From: Eukaryota sp. TZLM1-RC
Taxonomy: Eukaryota > Metamonada: BaSk clade
Assembly: GCA_040285825.1 (NCBI GenBank)
Contig: JAUPSS010000004.1
Location: 2,708,550-2,772,549 of the forward strand
Direction: 5' to 3'
Length of the DNA stretch: 64,000 bases
Part shown: positions 54,664-63,999 of the stretch, in pieces
Layout of the letters: each line of letters starts with the position of its first letter
Numbering within the stretch: the stretch's first letter is position 1
Position numbers and translations under genes: made by a program
Notes under the pieces: generated by a model
Told to the model about the DNA's origin: nothing
The model's input: the letters and a program-made list of their open reading frames with translations, nothing else
The model's database searches: none

Positions 54664-55810
54664 GAATTCACATGATCTGCAGCAATTACAGCAGCGCTTT
54701 CCAAAGGCTGATCCTGATGTCATTCAGTTATTTTATGGAGAGTGTGGTCACTCGGTTACCAAAACCTCGCATATGCTGAAACAGATGATGGCAGAATCGG
54801 TCCCCGATACTTCTTCTCACCTTCAACATGCACATGAATTTCCCCCGCAGAACTTTGATCAAGAATTTCGTCCCACAGGTGATACTCTACAAGGATGTTA
54901 TCCTCATGTTAGTTCATCAACCACATATGAACAACATTATCCCCCATTAGGCGATCAAACTGTTCACAGCAAGGGCTCTGTTCCAAACCATCCATCTTCT
55001 GGCAATAGTTCTTTCCGTGATGATTTCTATCGGAATGGCAACTATTCCAGTAATTATAATCCCCAACATTCTCCCACTAAGGCGATCCATACATCACCCC
55101 AAAGAGGCGTTGGTTCTCAACTCAACCACACCACTCCCCAATCACATCATGGTACAGGAAGTAGCAGCTCTAACCATAAAGCTCAGTTAACACCACATCC
55201 TCAATCAACCCAACGTTCAATGTCTACAGAACAAGTCCTAGCCTCAGGGTCTCCATCAACGCATTCAACTCGTATACAAGCCAATAACACTATCAGTCAG
55301 CAACAACACAAATCCCAATCAAAAACAACTCAAAAGGCAATGAACTCTGCTCCAACGAAATCTAACCCCAACCCCAACCCTGTCCAGAGGTCACCATCTT
55401 TAAATGAACCTGAAAAAGGTGATGTGCTTCTTAACCCCTCTGATCCTGGTCTAGGTCTACCACCACTTGCTGATCATGGTATGCCAATCAGTCAATTAAT
55501 CAAGCTCAAAGTTTCCATGGAAAGGGTTTTGGCAAACCAAGCTTGTAAAGCAGTTGTTTATAAGGAATGTAATGCCTTTCTCTTACATTTAACCACATTA
55601 ATTTCACAAAAGTCTATATCTGTGTTACATATGAATGAAGATGATTTAGAGTTGATAGAAGTGCTTCAAAGTGCAAGTATTTTGCCCGTTAAACTGGTTT
55701 GTGGTAGTGGTAATGTTTTAAGTCAAGTTGAGCGTTATCTGGAGAGTAATATGCCCAATGCGTTCATTAAGGATCCTATTGAAGAAGTGTTTTACGTAGG
55801 TTGTGATTGA
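54662..55810 (+). CDS. CUE-domain protein, copy 2 (long form)
   Basis: 382 residues. Residues 1-45 are a CUE domain: 'LQQRFPKADPDVIQLFYGEC' and 'TSHMLKQMM' follow the FP...(D)xxxI...LL pattern that binds ubiquitin. Residues about 50-270 are disordered, rich in Ser, Gln, Asn, His and Pro, with PNPNP repeats. Residues about 275-382 are a conserved folded region ('GMPISQLIKLKVSMERVLAN' ... 'NAFIKDPIEEVFYVGCD') of unknown family. ATG at 54662 gives the complete CUE helix 1. The divergent TM gene shares its promoter. The paralogue at 46803 lacks the disordered middle. Confidence 0.78.
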   Translation: MNSHDLQQLQQRFPKADPDVIQLFYGECGHSVTKTSHMLKQMMAESVPDTSSHLQHAHEFPPQNFDQEFRPTGDTLQGCYPHVSSSTTYEQHYPPLGDQTVHSKGSVPNHPSSGNSSFRDDFYRNGNYSSNYNPQHSPTKAIHTSPQRGVGSQLNHTTPQSHHGTGSSSSNHKAQLTPHPQSTQRSMSTEQVLASGSPSTHSTRIQANNTISQQQHKSQSKTTQKAMNSAPTKSNPNPNPVQRSPSLNEPEKGDVLLNPSDPGLGLPPLADHGMPISQLIKLKVSMERVLANQACKAVVYKECNAFLLHLTTLISQKSISVLHMNEDDLELIEVLQSASILPVKLVCGSGNVLSQVERYLESNMPNAFIKDPIEEVFYVGCD

Positions 55811-56161
55811 TTGAATATATTCTTTGTTTTGTCTTGTAAATGGTTGTTTTCGGTTTTTGGTCTCACTGTCAGCTTACACTTAATGATAATGCTCTAATTG
55901 TTGAACCTGAGCAGAGAAAATCTCTTAGTTGTGGGATAATTTGACAAGGGCTTTGCTTTAACATTGGCATGTAATGATAGTAACAGTATATTGTTTTTGA
56001 TCAGAGTGTTGACTCAATACATTATACTGTGAATTTCTATCAAAACGCACTTCTGGCTTTTGACCAATTCATGCAATCTTGATAGACGTTAAGCTTACTT
56101 TAGTTCTATCACTATATGATATCACGATCAAATGATAGTTAAAGCAGCAACAGCACAATAC

Positions 56162-56175
56162 GCGTACAGGTACGC
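56162..56175 (-). ncRNA. Hairpin just downstream of Fanzor 3: possible guide-RNA scaffold element
   Basis: The perfect inverted repeat GCGTAC-AG-GTACGC lies 18-31 bases after the Fanzor 3 stop codon, on the transcribed side. TnpB and Fanzor loci usually encode their omega/guide RNA overlapping or just after the 3' end of the gene. The repeat is short and could be chance, so this is a candidate only. Confidence 0.25.
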
Positions 56176-56192
56176 AATACATGGAAAAACAG

Positions 56193-57400
56193 TTATCTAC
56201 GGGGTCTCCGGAACGCCTCAGGTCTTTCATTGTAGTAGTGCTCACTTATGGCAATCTCCAGTTGGTTTCTGGAAGCTGAGATGTCCCTCGACCAGAGTGT
56301 CTGACATTGAGGGCAAACAAACTTATCATTGTTCACCCTCCCATCATCGTGATACAACTTTTGATTGAATACCTTACAGCAATTCGTTTTGGCAGATGTG
56401 TAGAATTCATCTCCATTAGGCTTCACATATGTAAAATGTTTCTGAATCTCCTTCAAAAAGCGCTTCCTTGGGGTTTTCACAGATTTTTGGGGGCAAAAGA
56501 AAAAGTGAAGCAGACTGAAACAGCATCTGAACTGATTGTGTAAGTCAGATACTGCTTTTTTCTGAAAAAGGCAAACGGATCTTTCAGCTGACAGTGGTTG
56601 GCATTAAAAGAGAGAAAATGCTTTTCCAGTTTTTGACTAAAAGAGATAAAGCCAGGAGAATAACTGGGGGATGGGGACACGGCATTTCTTCGCATGGTGT
56701 CAGATGCAATATTTTCCAGAAAGGATAAAATATTTAGCCCAGCAGTGAATAAGAAGGTGATGTTGTCTGGACTGAGATCAACATTGTCCAGCATTAACAT
56801 AGCGTCAAAACGATGAGGGTCAGCAACCTGCTGAATAAATAGGTCCATTATGTACTCATGGTGACCTTCATCATACCATGCGCGCAAAGAGTCAGGAATA
56901 GTGGCTACAGTCGTGTTCACCACTAATGAAGCATATTTCTTTGGGCAAAGGCACTCAAAGAAGGTAGCCATTGTCCGGAAGAAGTTCAGCTTCCAGGAGA
57001 CAGGGCCATCAGTAAGTATTTGACAAAAGCTGTTCGCCATTTGCAGTGCGCGAAAGCTTCTAATGTCAGAGTGGCACCAGTTGTCGGTTCCCTTCTGAAA
57101 GCCAATAGGAGGAAACGGCCAGCCAGGTCGGAAAGAGACATCATAGAGTGCGCGGTACACTTCCATATGATTCTCGAATGGGCGTCTCACAGTCGGATTA
57201 GGTACCATTACAAAGTCTTGACATTGATACCAAAACTGTTGTTGATATAACCAGAAAGCCATTTCCGGATATTGCAGGACAAACAGCTGTGCTAACCGGG
57301 CAGTAAGCACAGTCACAGTTCGAATATAGCGAAACTGTCTTTCCATTGAAACAAGAGCTGCAGTAGAGAAGAACTGAGCAGCACTTGTTGGAACTGTCAT
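56193..57400 (-). pseudogene. Fanzor 3: TnpB-like nuclease with internal deletion of RuvC-I
   Basis: The frame 57400-56477 (307 residues, ATG start) matches the N-terminal region of Fanzor 1: 'SMERQF', 'LFVLQYPE', 'RRPFENH', 'WKLNFFRTMATFFE' and 'LTYTISSDAVSVCFTF'. A second frame 56480-56193 continues with 'VKTPRKRFLKEIQKHF', 'GDEFYTSAKTNCC' (alternative catalytic Glu plus first zinc knuckle), 'FVCPQCQTLWSRDISASRNQ' (second knuckle and RuvC-III with its Asp) and 'EAFRRPRR'. Compared with Fanzor 1, roughly 200 residues between the SSD strand and 'VKTPRK' are absent, including RuvC-I and RuvC-II 'GNG'. The two frames meet in a four-base overlap with a shift. It therefore cannot cut as read. Its zinc ribbon is what identifies the Fanzor 1 family. 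Confidence 0.75.
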
Positions 57401-58014
57401 CTTGCTGTCGTTTATTGGATGCTCACGACGGTTAGCCTCCCAGGGAGTACACGCCCTCGACGTGGCAACTCTGGATTTGCCATTGGGGTGAATATGTCAG
57501 TCGAGAAAAGATCAGACAGTCAACAATAAAAATTTGATTTATTCACAACCTCTTACATCTATACAAATACAAAGCCTGAGCAAAATGATAATTAAACACT
57601 ATAATACGTGATAATTAAGCTGTCGCAACTATTTTCTTTCGTGAAAAGGTTACAGTTGAAGGAGTTTTCTCGGTGATAACATTAGCATATCCAATCAAGA
57701 AAACGTGTTGTTTCAATGAGTTCGTATAAAGTTTTTTTTCATAATGTGATCAACTTGACACTTCTTTAATCTTTAAATAGGAAACCACTTAACCTAACAA
57801 TGACTCTAGACAGGACAACATTCACAACTTCTCTCTTACACGAACTCTATCTTCTCCGATGTGAAGACTTGACAACGTCAGCGAAAATAACATTTCTGAC
57901 TCCCTTACACCTACAATTGTCTCGTTCCTAACTAACAATAGTACGCTGACCACATTCGCTCTTGGCCTTTTTCCTATGAACCAACTTAAGTAGACAAAAG
58001 CTTGATTTCTTAAG
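57401..58014. other. Upstream flank of Fanzor 3
   Basis: Presumed promoter side of Fanzor 3. The first about 110 bases are GC-richer than the rest. No repeat, TIR or RNA gene recognised. Confidence 0.3.
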
Positions 58015-58197
58015 TTACTTCGAAACTATACATTGTTCTTCAACTTTCGCTTTCGCTACTGGTGATAATGTATTGAGATCAGGTTGTTGCATCGGACTCA
58101 TAGGTATACCAGCACCTTCAGTACCCTTTCCAGCAGCCTTTAGACTGTCAGCAGTGGGTTCAATAACTTTGGTTTGATACTGTTGTTTCTTAAACAC
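58015..58197 (-). CDS. Hypothetical 60-residue ORF
   Basis: ATG at 58197, divergent from the DXO remnant. Polar, with a Gly/Pro-rich middle ('GKGTEGAGIPMSPMQQPDLN') and no membrane segment. No family recognised; could be the end of an exon or chance. Confidence 0.25.
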   Translation of the reverse strand: MFKKQQYQTKVIEPTADSLKAAGKGTEGAGIPMSPMQQPDLNTLSPVAKAKVEEQCIVSK

Positions 58198-58206
58198 CTC
58201 TGATCT

Positions 58207-59000
58207 CTTTCTTCCATTCAGAATGTGTTCAGCCCTAAATTGCTTTTATCATACAGAGTCAAGGACAATGTGTCTTTTGAACTTCATGATGTTGACTTAC
58301 CTTGCTGTACACTGCCATCTCCTGGCATCAGCTTTCTAGATGGTTACTCATCAGCCAAATTGCCGTCTCAACCTACTCAAGCTAAACCATCGATTCTAGA
58401 AGCACTTGAAGCATCGCAACAGAATTTTCACCACTATGACGTCATCAGTTTTCATAATACTATTTCACGTTTATGTATGCTCAATTATCTCCCAGATCCA
58501 TATTTTTGTTTTTTTGCAATTAAAAGAAATTCAACTTTATTTTTAGAAATGATAGATGATTCTCCTCCTCCAAAGAATGAAATACATAAAAAATCCATTT
58601 TTATTGGTAGGAAAGTTGAACAGGTCTTGTTGGGTGAACATAAGACTAGAAAACCCCATCGTTCGTATTATGGAAACAACTTTATCTCTTAATAAAGGGA
58701 ACTCCAAAGAGATAAAGATTCTTTTGGCTTGTGAAACAGATTGTAGGTCGTCAAAGGGAGAACCAATAGAGATTAAGTCACAGCAGAGTAGCAGCAAACG
58801 CAGCACACTAGGGGAGAGAAAGCTATGAGGACGTGGTTACAGAGTACGTTGGGTGGAGTTGGTAAAGTTTTCGAAATTGAACATCTAAATGCTACCTAGA
58901 TCACTACAAGGCGGTCAATTTTGGATTACCTTCAACTTCAAGCTTTAACAAGGTATTATCATGGGATTCACGGAAGTTGTTTGGTTGTCTTACTTGGTTG
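58207..59000 (+). pseudogene. DXO: DXO/RAI1-family decapping enzyme remnant
   Basis: The frame 58204-58692 reads 'NVFSPKLLLSYRVKDNVSFE', 'DVISFHNTISRLCML', 'FFAIKRNSTLFLEMIDD' and 'SIFIGRKVEQVLL', in the order of DXO/Rai1 ('...G(x)KFE' helix). After a shift near 58650 the next frame gives 'KILLACETDCRSSKGEPIEI', matching the catalytic 'ExD...ExK' signature that binds the two metal ions. After another stop, 'GGQFWITFNFKL' and 'GIIMGFTEVVW' resemble the 'WxQsxLxG...GFRD' end. DXO enzymes remove incomplete or NAD caps and degrade the RNA. A pyrimidine tract ending 'ttccattcag' just before the first homologous codons could be a splice acceptor. Broken as read. Confidence 0.65.
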
Positions 59001-59494
59001 TTCACTTGCTTCACTTGCTGAATCACTTGCTTTGAGCTTAAAAATGAGCTGTCAGGCGTCAAAAGTCGTTTGACTTCTACTGACCAGGAAAGCTCCAGGA
59101 AAGCTCTGACCAGGAAGCTCCACATAAGGCTAGAAATCATTGAATGTGAAAATATTTTTTTTGAAAATTGATTGAATTAAAATAATTGAATTGAAATTGA
59201 AATAAATTGAAATAAAATAATTGAATTGAATTGAACAGTAGAATTATCAAAGTTCTAAATAACCTTTTCTTGTAAACTGTATTTTAAATAACACCACCAG
59301 TAATTCTTAATTAAGAAACATCATTTAAAACCCATCATTAATTTAGAAAATACCAAAGTCACTCATTAGAGTTAATGCCAAATCGGACCAAGATAAAACA
59401 AAAGTTACTAAACAAGGGGGTAAACGTTCCAAGTCCTCCAGTAAGTAGAGAACTAGTAGTCAGAGTATAATTAATCATTTTTCCTCTACATAGT
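59001..59494. other. Unassigned 3' part of the segment unique to duplication copy 2
   Basis: Contains a run of 'aattgaattgaaat'-type imperfect short repeats at 59160-59240. No gene supported. Confidence 0.35.
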
Positions 59495-59515
59495 TACTCT
59501 TGATTGGTTATTGGT

Positions 59516-59797
59516 ATGCGTCATCTAGTCGTCTTTTTGTGTTTGGCATGCATTTTGTGCTTTGCCACAGCTTCCAGTCCTGCTGAGGATACTAGCAACT
59601 CTAAATGTTTGGAGTGTAAGTCTAACCTCCGAACAATCCAACATTGTCCTAACTGGGAGTTCTGTGGTATCCGATGCAATGCACTCCACCCAGCCTATCA
59701 TAAAGCATGTCTTGGTGCTTGTTATAATATGCTAGCAGGCAGATGTCCATTATCCTTGTGCATCAACGAGAGCTGCATAACGTATGGATTCTGTTAG
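59516..59797 (+). CDS. Small secreted Cys-rich protein, copy 2
   Basis: 93 residues, paralogue of 47578-47859 with one visible amino-acid difference ('MLAGRC' for 'MLADRC') while many synonymous sites differ. Same signal peptide and the same 11 cysteines. The private 3.47-kb segment ends only about 20 bases upstream, so its promoter must differ from that of copy 1 or lie downstream of the join. Confidence 0.75.
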   Translation: MRHLVVFLCLACILCFATASSPAEDTSNSKCLECKSNLRTIQHCPNWEFCGIRCNALHPAYHKACLGACYNMLAGRCPLSLCINESCITYGFC

Positions 59798-60234
59798 TTA
59801 TTCTGTGTTGTTTCAATGTATATGTTTCTTGTTCAATAAATTCTTTTTTGTTTTGTTCATTACATTACGTTTTCTTTTTAACAAAACAGTGGATGTGTTT
59901 CATTCATTTTCTGAACATGTGTTGGTTTGGTTGATCTCATAATCTCAACATCATGGATGCCAAAACTAAATTGGGATAGCTTGGACCAATAAGATATTGG
60001 CAATAACTGTCTTCTTCCTTTCATTTATCTTATTCTACGCACGTTAGAGGAGAATTTATTGTGGCACAAACAATTTCCTTCTGTGAAACCTGGAAATGTA
60101 TTTAATATAAATCCTTCATTACAGATGTCATGAAATTGGACTCATTTTATTCTCATTTAAAATGACACCGTGTGTCGAGTATGATACGTGTTCCAAAAAG
60201 TATTCTTGAATTTGGTGACTTTTATATTATAATC

Positions 60235-60544
60235 ATTTGTAGTGGAGAATTAGTCTAATTTGGGAATAATGAGTAAATATTGGGACAGATAAATAATGCG
60301 AAAAGATTATTAAATTCAAATATGACAGTTTTATGATGGTGTGTGTCAGATATCAGTTCCTAACTTCATCATTCAAAACCTGTCACCGTTGCCAATGTTC
60401 AATAGGGCAGTTTATCAATAATGCAACCAGTGGAGGGCATAAAAATTCAAAATGAACACTCAAATAGCAGAAACTACCAAAAGGTTTAGGCTCAAGGACT
60501 CCTGGATTCGGTTTTTGTACCATAACGAGCCTTGATCAGTCCTA
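60235..60544. other. Gap between duplication copy 2 and LINE A copy 11
   Basis: No gene or repeat recognised. Confidence 0.3.
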
Positions 60545-62814
60545 CCACATTTATTGAACATGCATACTTAATTAAATTAATTCATAACTAATGGGACGAA
60601 TATCATTGAACCAGGATTTCCTCTACAAAATCTTGATCTGCTTGCTGTCTAGCTAAAGCTTCTCTGATTCGATTGAAAGACGGAGGTAATCTATTAATAA
60701 TGGCAAATTGAATCCGTGAACGCCATAAAAAAATATCAAATCTTTTCATTGTTTTTTCTTTCACCATTTTTTGGAAGTCATCCAAAAAAGTTTCTGCTTC
60801 AACTGATAATCTTCCATTTATCGAAAATGGAAAAGCAATAAAAACCAGCTGTGTTTTTCTATCGATATTTGCATCTTCAATTTCTTTATCATATTTTCTA
60901 TGTTTTTCTTTTGCTTTAAAATCCAGAGCAGCCACAGGATTAAGTTTTCTTCTGTGAACCAAAGTATCGTTTGCAACATTACATGAGACAAAGTCAACAA
61001 TGGCTTCAGAATTATCAATCCAATCACAGTATACATCACCTCTATCATCAGAACCAAAATTATTCAGAGAAAGTGTTTCTTTCAGCAGGGGCTCTTTGAT
61101 ACACGATATCCTTGCAGTTTGTGCCATATTGAAAACAGTGTCTCTAACAGCATCATGTAATGAAGAACGATAAGTTATCAATTTAGAGCAATTTAGAGCA
61201 TGGCGCAAAGTGAGTTGAGGTGAATTCGAACAAATACATTTTTCTTTTGATAATAATTGATTAATGGGGATATTCAATTATAATCTCATTTTTGTTACAA
61301 ATGCTTCATTAGTGGCACACAATCCAAATCTTCGTGGTACAATGGTTACAAAAAGTGAAGAATCTGATGACTTATTTTCACAAACACCCTTTTCCAATAA
61401 CAATGAGTGAAGATCTTGATTTAAAAGAGCCAAACTGCATATATTTTTATAAAGATCATTTTCATACATTCCAATCAATCGTTTTGTACTGTTCGAAGAG
61501 TGTATTTTACATTTAAAAGATTTTTTTCTGGAATATTGCCATTGAATGATTGGGGAAAACATCGACCCCATTTTTCTACATCAATTCTTGAAATTTCTTC
61601 ATTTAATGCAAAAACAGTGGAACTTTGCGTTGTCATCAATAAATCTTCCCAATCTGCAAATCTTTCGGAGAACTCAAAGATTGCATTTCTGCATCCACCA
61701 ACAAAAGCACACGAGGTAAGAATAGAAGCCTTCGTCCACCCTAAACCACCATATTGTGGACTAAGGTAAGCATGATCTGGAATTTGAAACATTTTACATC
61801 CCAGTAATTGAGACAGAACTTTTGCACGTAACTCATTAAACTTTTGAGCCAAAGGTCTAGTGACGAGAGGATTTGTAGATCGAAATATATGATTAAAATT
61901 GGAACTAAAACACAGTCTTATAATGGTAAATTTGATGTGTTTTTTTATATCTAAATTCATCATTCGGTCAATTTTGTCAGAAATTGAGTTCAACTTTTCA
62001 AACAATTTTTGGTAATTTCATCATTATTTCCTAAAAACGAACCCAAATGACGAATAGCATCAATTGAATATAATTTGGCTTGAATTTCAATATCATCAAT
62101 TATTGTGGAAACTGGAGAATTCGATAACAAAACACATTTAAGTAAATTAAGTCGGAGACCAATTTTGGTAAATAATTCTTTAAAACATACAGTTGCTTTT
62201 TTCACAATATTTAATTCACCAATAAGCACAACATCATCCATATATGCAATCATTTTTAGTGAAGGAAACATCACTTGAATTTGCAGTAGAATAGGATGAA
62301 TGGCCAAACAAAACAAAAGAGGTCCTAACGAATCTCCTTGCTTTACGCCACTTGATGAAATCAAAATGTTGTTACCAAAATGTAAATTAGAATATGTGCA
62401 ATATGTTGATTGAAAATATGGTATTAATTCTGGCATATATTGCAATAGAGCACCATGGATACTGCGACGACTTAGCGAATTGAAAGCATTACTAAAATCC
62501 AATGACATGCAAACATTGGATTCATTTTGACGAAATAAGACATCAGTAGCAAAAATCGCTGAAGAGACTCCATCTGTAGTATTTATACCATATTGAAAGG
62601 GTAATAAAATCTTTTTAGCTTTTTCATTGAACCTGCTTAAGCAACACGCAGAAAAAATATTATGTAAGCTCTCAGAGACTGCAATAGGACGAACATCCAT
62701 TTTTGAATTTTTGACAAGTGCAGTCAAACGAGAACTTCTTAATTCTTCTGGGTACTTGCGTTGACCAGATAATATTTGGTTGAAAAATTTGGTCAATAAA
62801 CCAAGGGAAAGCAA
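60545..62814 (-). mobile_element. LINE A copy 11
   Basis: Minus strand. 62814-61990 holds the RT ('RLTALVKNSKMDVRPIAVSE', 'SLDFSNAFNSLSRR', 'GVKQGDSLGPLLF' with Pro-to-Ser, 'AYMDDVVLIG'). A one-base shift near 62010 leads to 62005-61475 (linker). Another shift leads to 61571-61278, and after a TAA at 61278-61280, 61277-60603 is open through CCHC, endonuclease and 'EEILVQ'. The 3' end faces left at about 60545. Closest relative is the copy at 30361 ('KEIEDANIDR'). Confidence 0.87.
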
Positions 62815-63330
62815 TAAAAACTAGATGTGTATTTCTACCAGCATTAGCTTCTTCAATATCTTTATCATATTTTATATGTTTTTCTTTACTCACAGGATTA
62901 AGTTTTCTTCTGTGAACCAAAGTATCATTTGCAACATTGCATGAGACAAAATCAACAATAGCTTCAGAGTTATCAATCCAATCACAGTATACATCACCTC
63001 TATCATCAGAGCCAAAATTATTCAGAGAACGTGTTTCTCTCAGCAGAAGCTCTTTGATACACGATATTCTTGCAGTTTGTGCCTTATTGAAAACAGTGTC
63101 TCTAACAGCATCATGTAATGAAGAACGATAAGCTATCAATTCAGAACAATTCAGAGCATGACGCAAAGTGAGCTGAGGGTGAATTTGATCAAATACAATT
63201 TTCTTTTAATAATAATTGATTAGTGAGGATATTCAAATATAATCTCATTTTTGTTACAAATGCTTTATTAGTGGCACACAATCCAAATTTTCGTGGTACA
63301 ATGGTTACAAAAAGTGCTGAATCCGAAACA
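62800..63330 (-). mobile_element. LINE A copy 12: CCHC-endonuclease fragment joined head to tail to copy 11
   Basis: The minus frame 63166-62672 reads 'MRHALNCSELIAYRSS', 'RGDVYCDWIDNSEAIVDFVS' and 'RNTHLVFIAFP', then passes directly into 'WFIDQIF' of the RT-bearing copy 11. So the 5' side of copy 11 is a recombined C-terminal fragment. The same 'PWFIDQIF' junction occurs in the LINE A at 36980, so this rearranged form was propagated. Homology continues faintly to about 63330. Confidence 0.75.
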
Positions 63331-63422
63331 AATCGTCAATACCTTGTAGACAATGGTTCAAATCTGATTTTAACTGATAAAAAAACAACATCGAAGGTGC
63401 AGTCCGTTTGCTTTCCGGAGGG

Positions 63423-63716
63423 TCAATTGTTATCTAATTGAAACAATTCATCTACAGAATTCTGGACCCAATAATCGACAATATGTTCAATAATCCTACT
63501 TCTGCCATCAATGAATTTTTCATGCTTAATGTATTCTATGTCCCTTTGTTTTTCTTTGCTCGGTTCTTTAGGTAAGACTGTCCCAACTTTTTTGAAAATT
63601 TCAGTGTAGTTGTAAAGGAAAGGACAGCAATAATTTTCAATCGTATTTTCAGGCAAATCAGAAGTGTGTGTACATTTGACAAGGAATATGGTGAAATTGA
63701 TTGTTGATTCACTCAT
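63423..63716 (-). CDS. Hypothetical 97-residue ORF
   Basis: ATG at 63716. Mixed composition with 'CTHTSDLPENTIENYCCPFL' and a charged 'KEPSKEKQRDIEYIKHEKF' stretch; no family recognised. It could be a terminal exon. The only support is length and an ATG start. Confidence 0.3.
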   Translation of the reverse strand: MSESTINFTIFLVKCTHTSDLPENTIENYCCPFLYNYTEIFKKVGTVLPKEPSKEKQRDIEYIKHEKFIDGRSRIIEHIVDYWVQNSVDELFQLDNN

Positions 63717-63824
63717 TTCCAGTCGTCGATTTTCAAAACCTTTGGTAAAAATATGATTCGATGTTGGAGAGCAGATTTTGTAAACGTTGTGCTGTAGTTG
63801 TGTATTTGATTGTCATGATTTTAA

Positions 63825-63999
63825 TCATAGATTCAAAATCATAGAAACCCTTGAAAGCTCAGCGTCTCAGTCAACATACATCAACGACATTCAATCTAAA
63901 TTCGCTAAATTGAATAAAAAACAGGAGGAAGTACAGTGCCGTCAAGCATTTAAGGCTCTTTCCCGTGATTTCCAAATCGAAATAAATCCTTTTTCTTGA
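63825..63999 (+). CDS. Possible terminal exon of an unknown protein
   Basis: Open frame 'FKIIETLESSASQSTYINDI' continuing with a charged helix ('SKFAKLNKKQEEVQ') to a TGA at the window edge. The frame extends upstream without an ATG, and 'tttaatcatag' just before could be a splice acceptor. Function not recognised. Confidence 0.25.

Larger units (their letters stand above)
53446..60234. repeat. Segmental duplication copy 2, split by about 3.47 kb
   Basis: Homology to copy 1 covers 53446-56025 and about 59495-60234 in the same order and orientation. The intervening 56026-59494 has no counterpart in copy 1 and holds Fanzor 3 and the DXO remnant. No terminal repeats or target duplication are obvious at its edges, and copy 1 has 56 private bases at the same point, so it is not a simple clean insertion. 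Confidence 0.88.

Noticed and set aside
56026-59494. Block carrying Fanzor 3 as a discrete transposon with TIRs
   Set aside because: I could not find inverted repeats or a target duplication at its ends, and copy 1 has 56 unrelated bases at the site. Left open rather than called.
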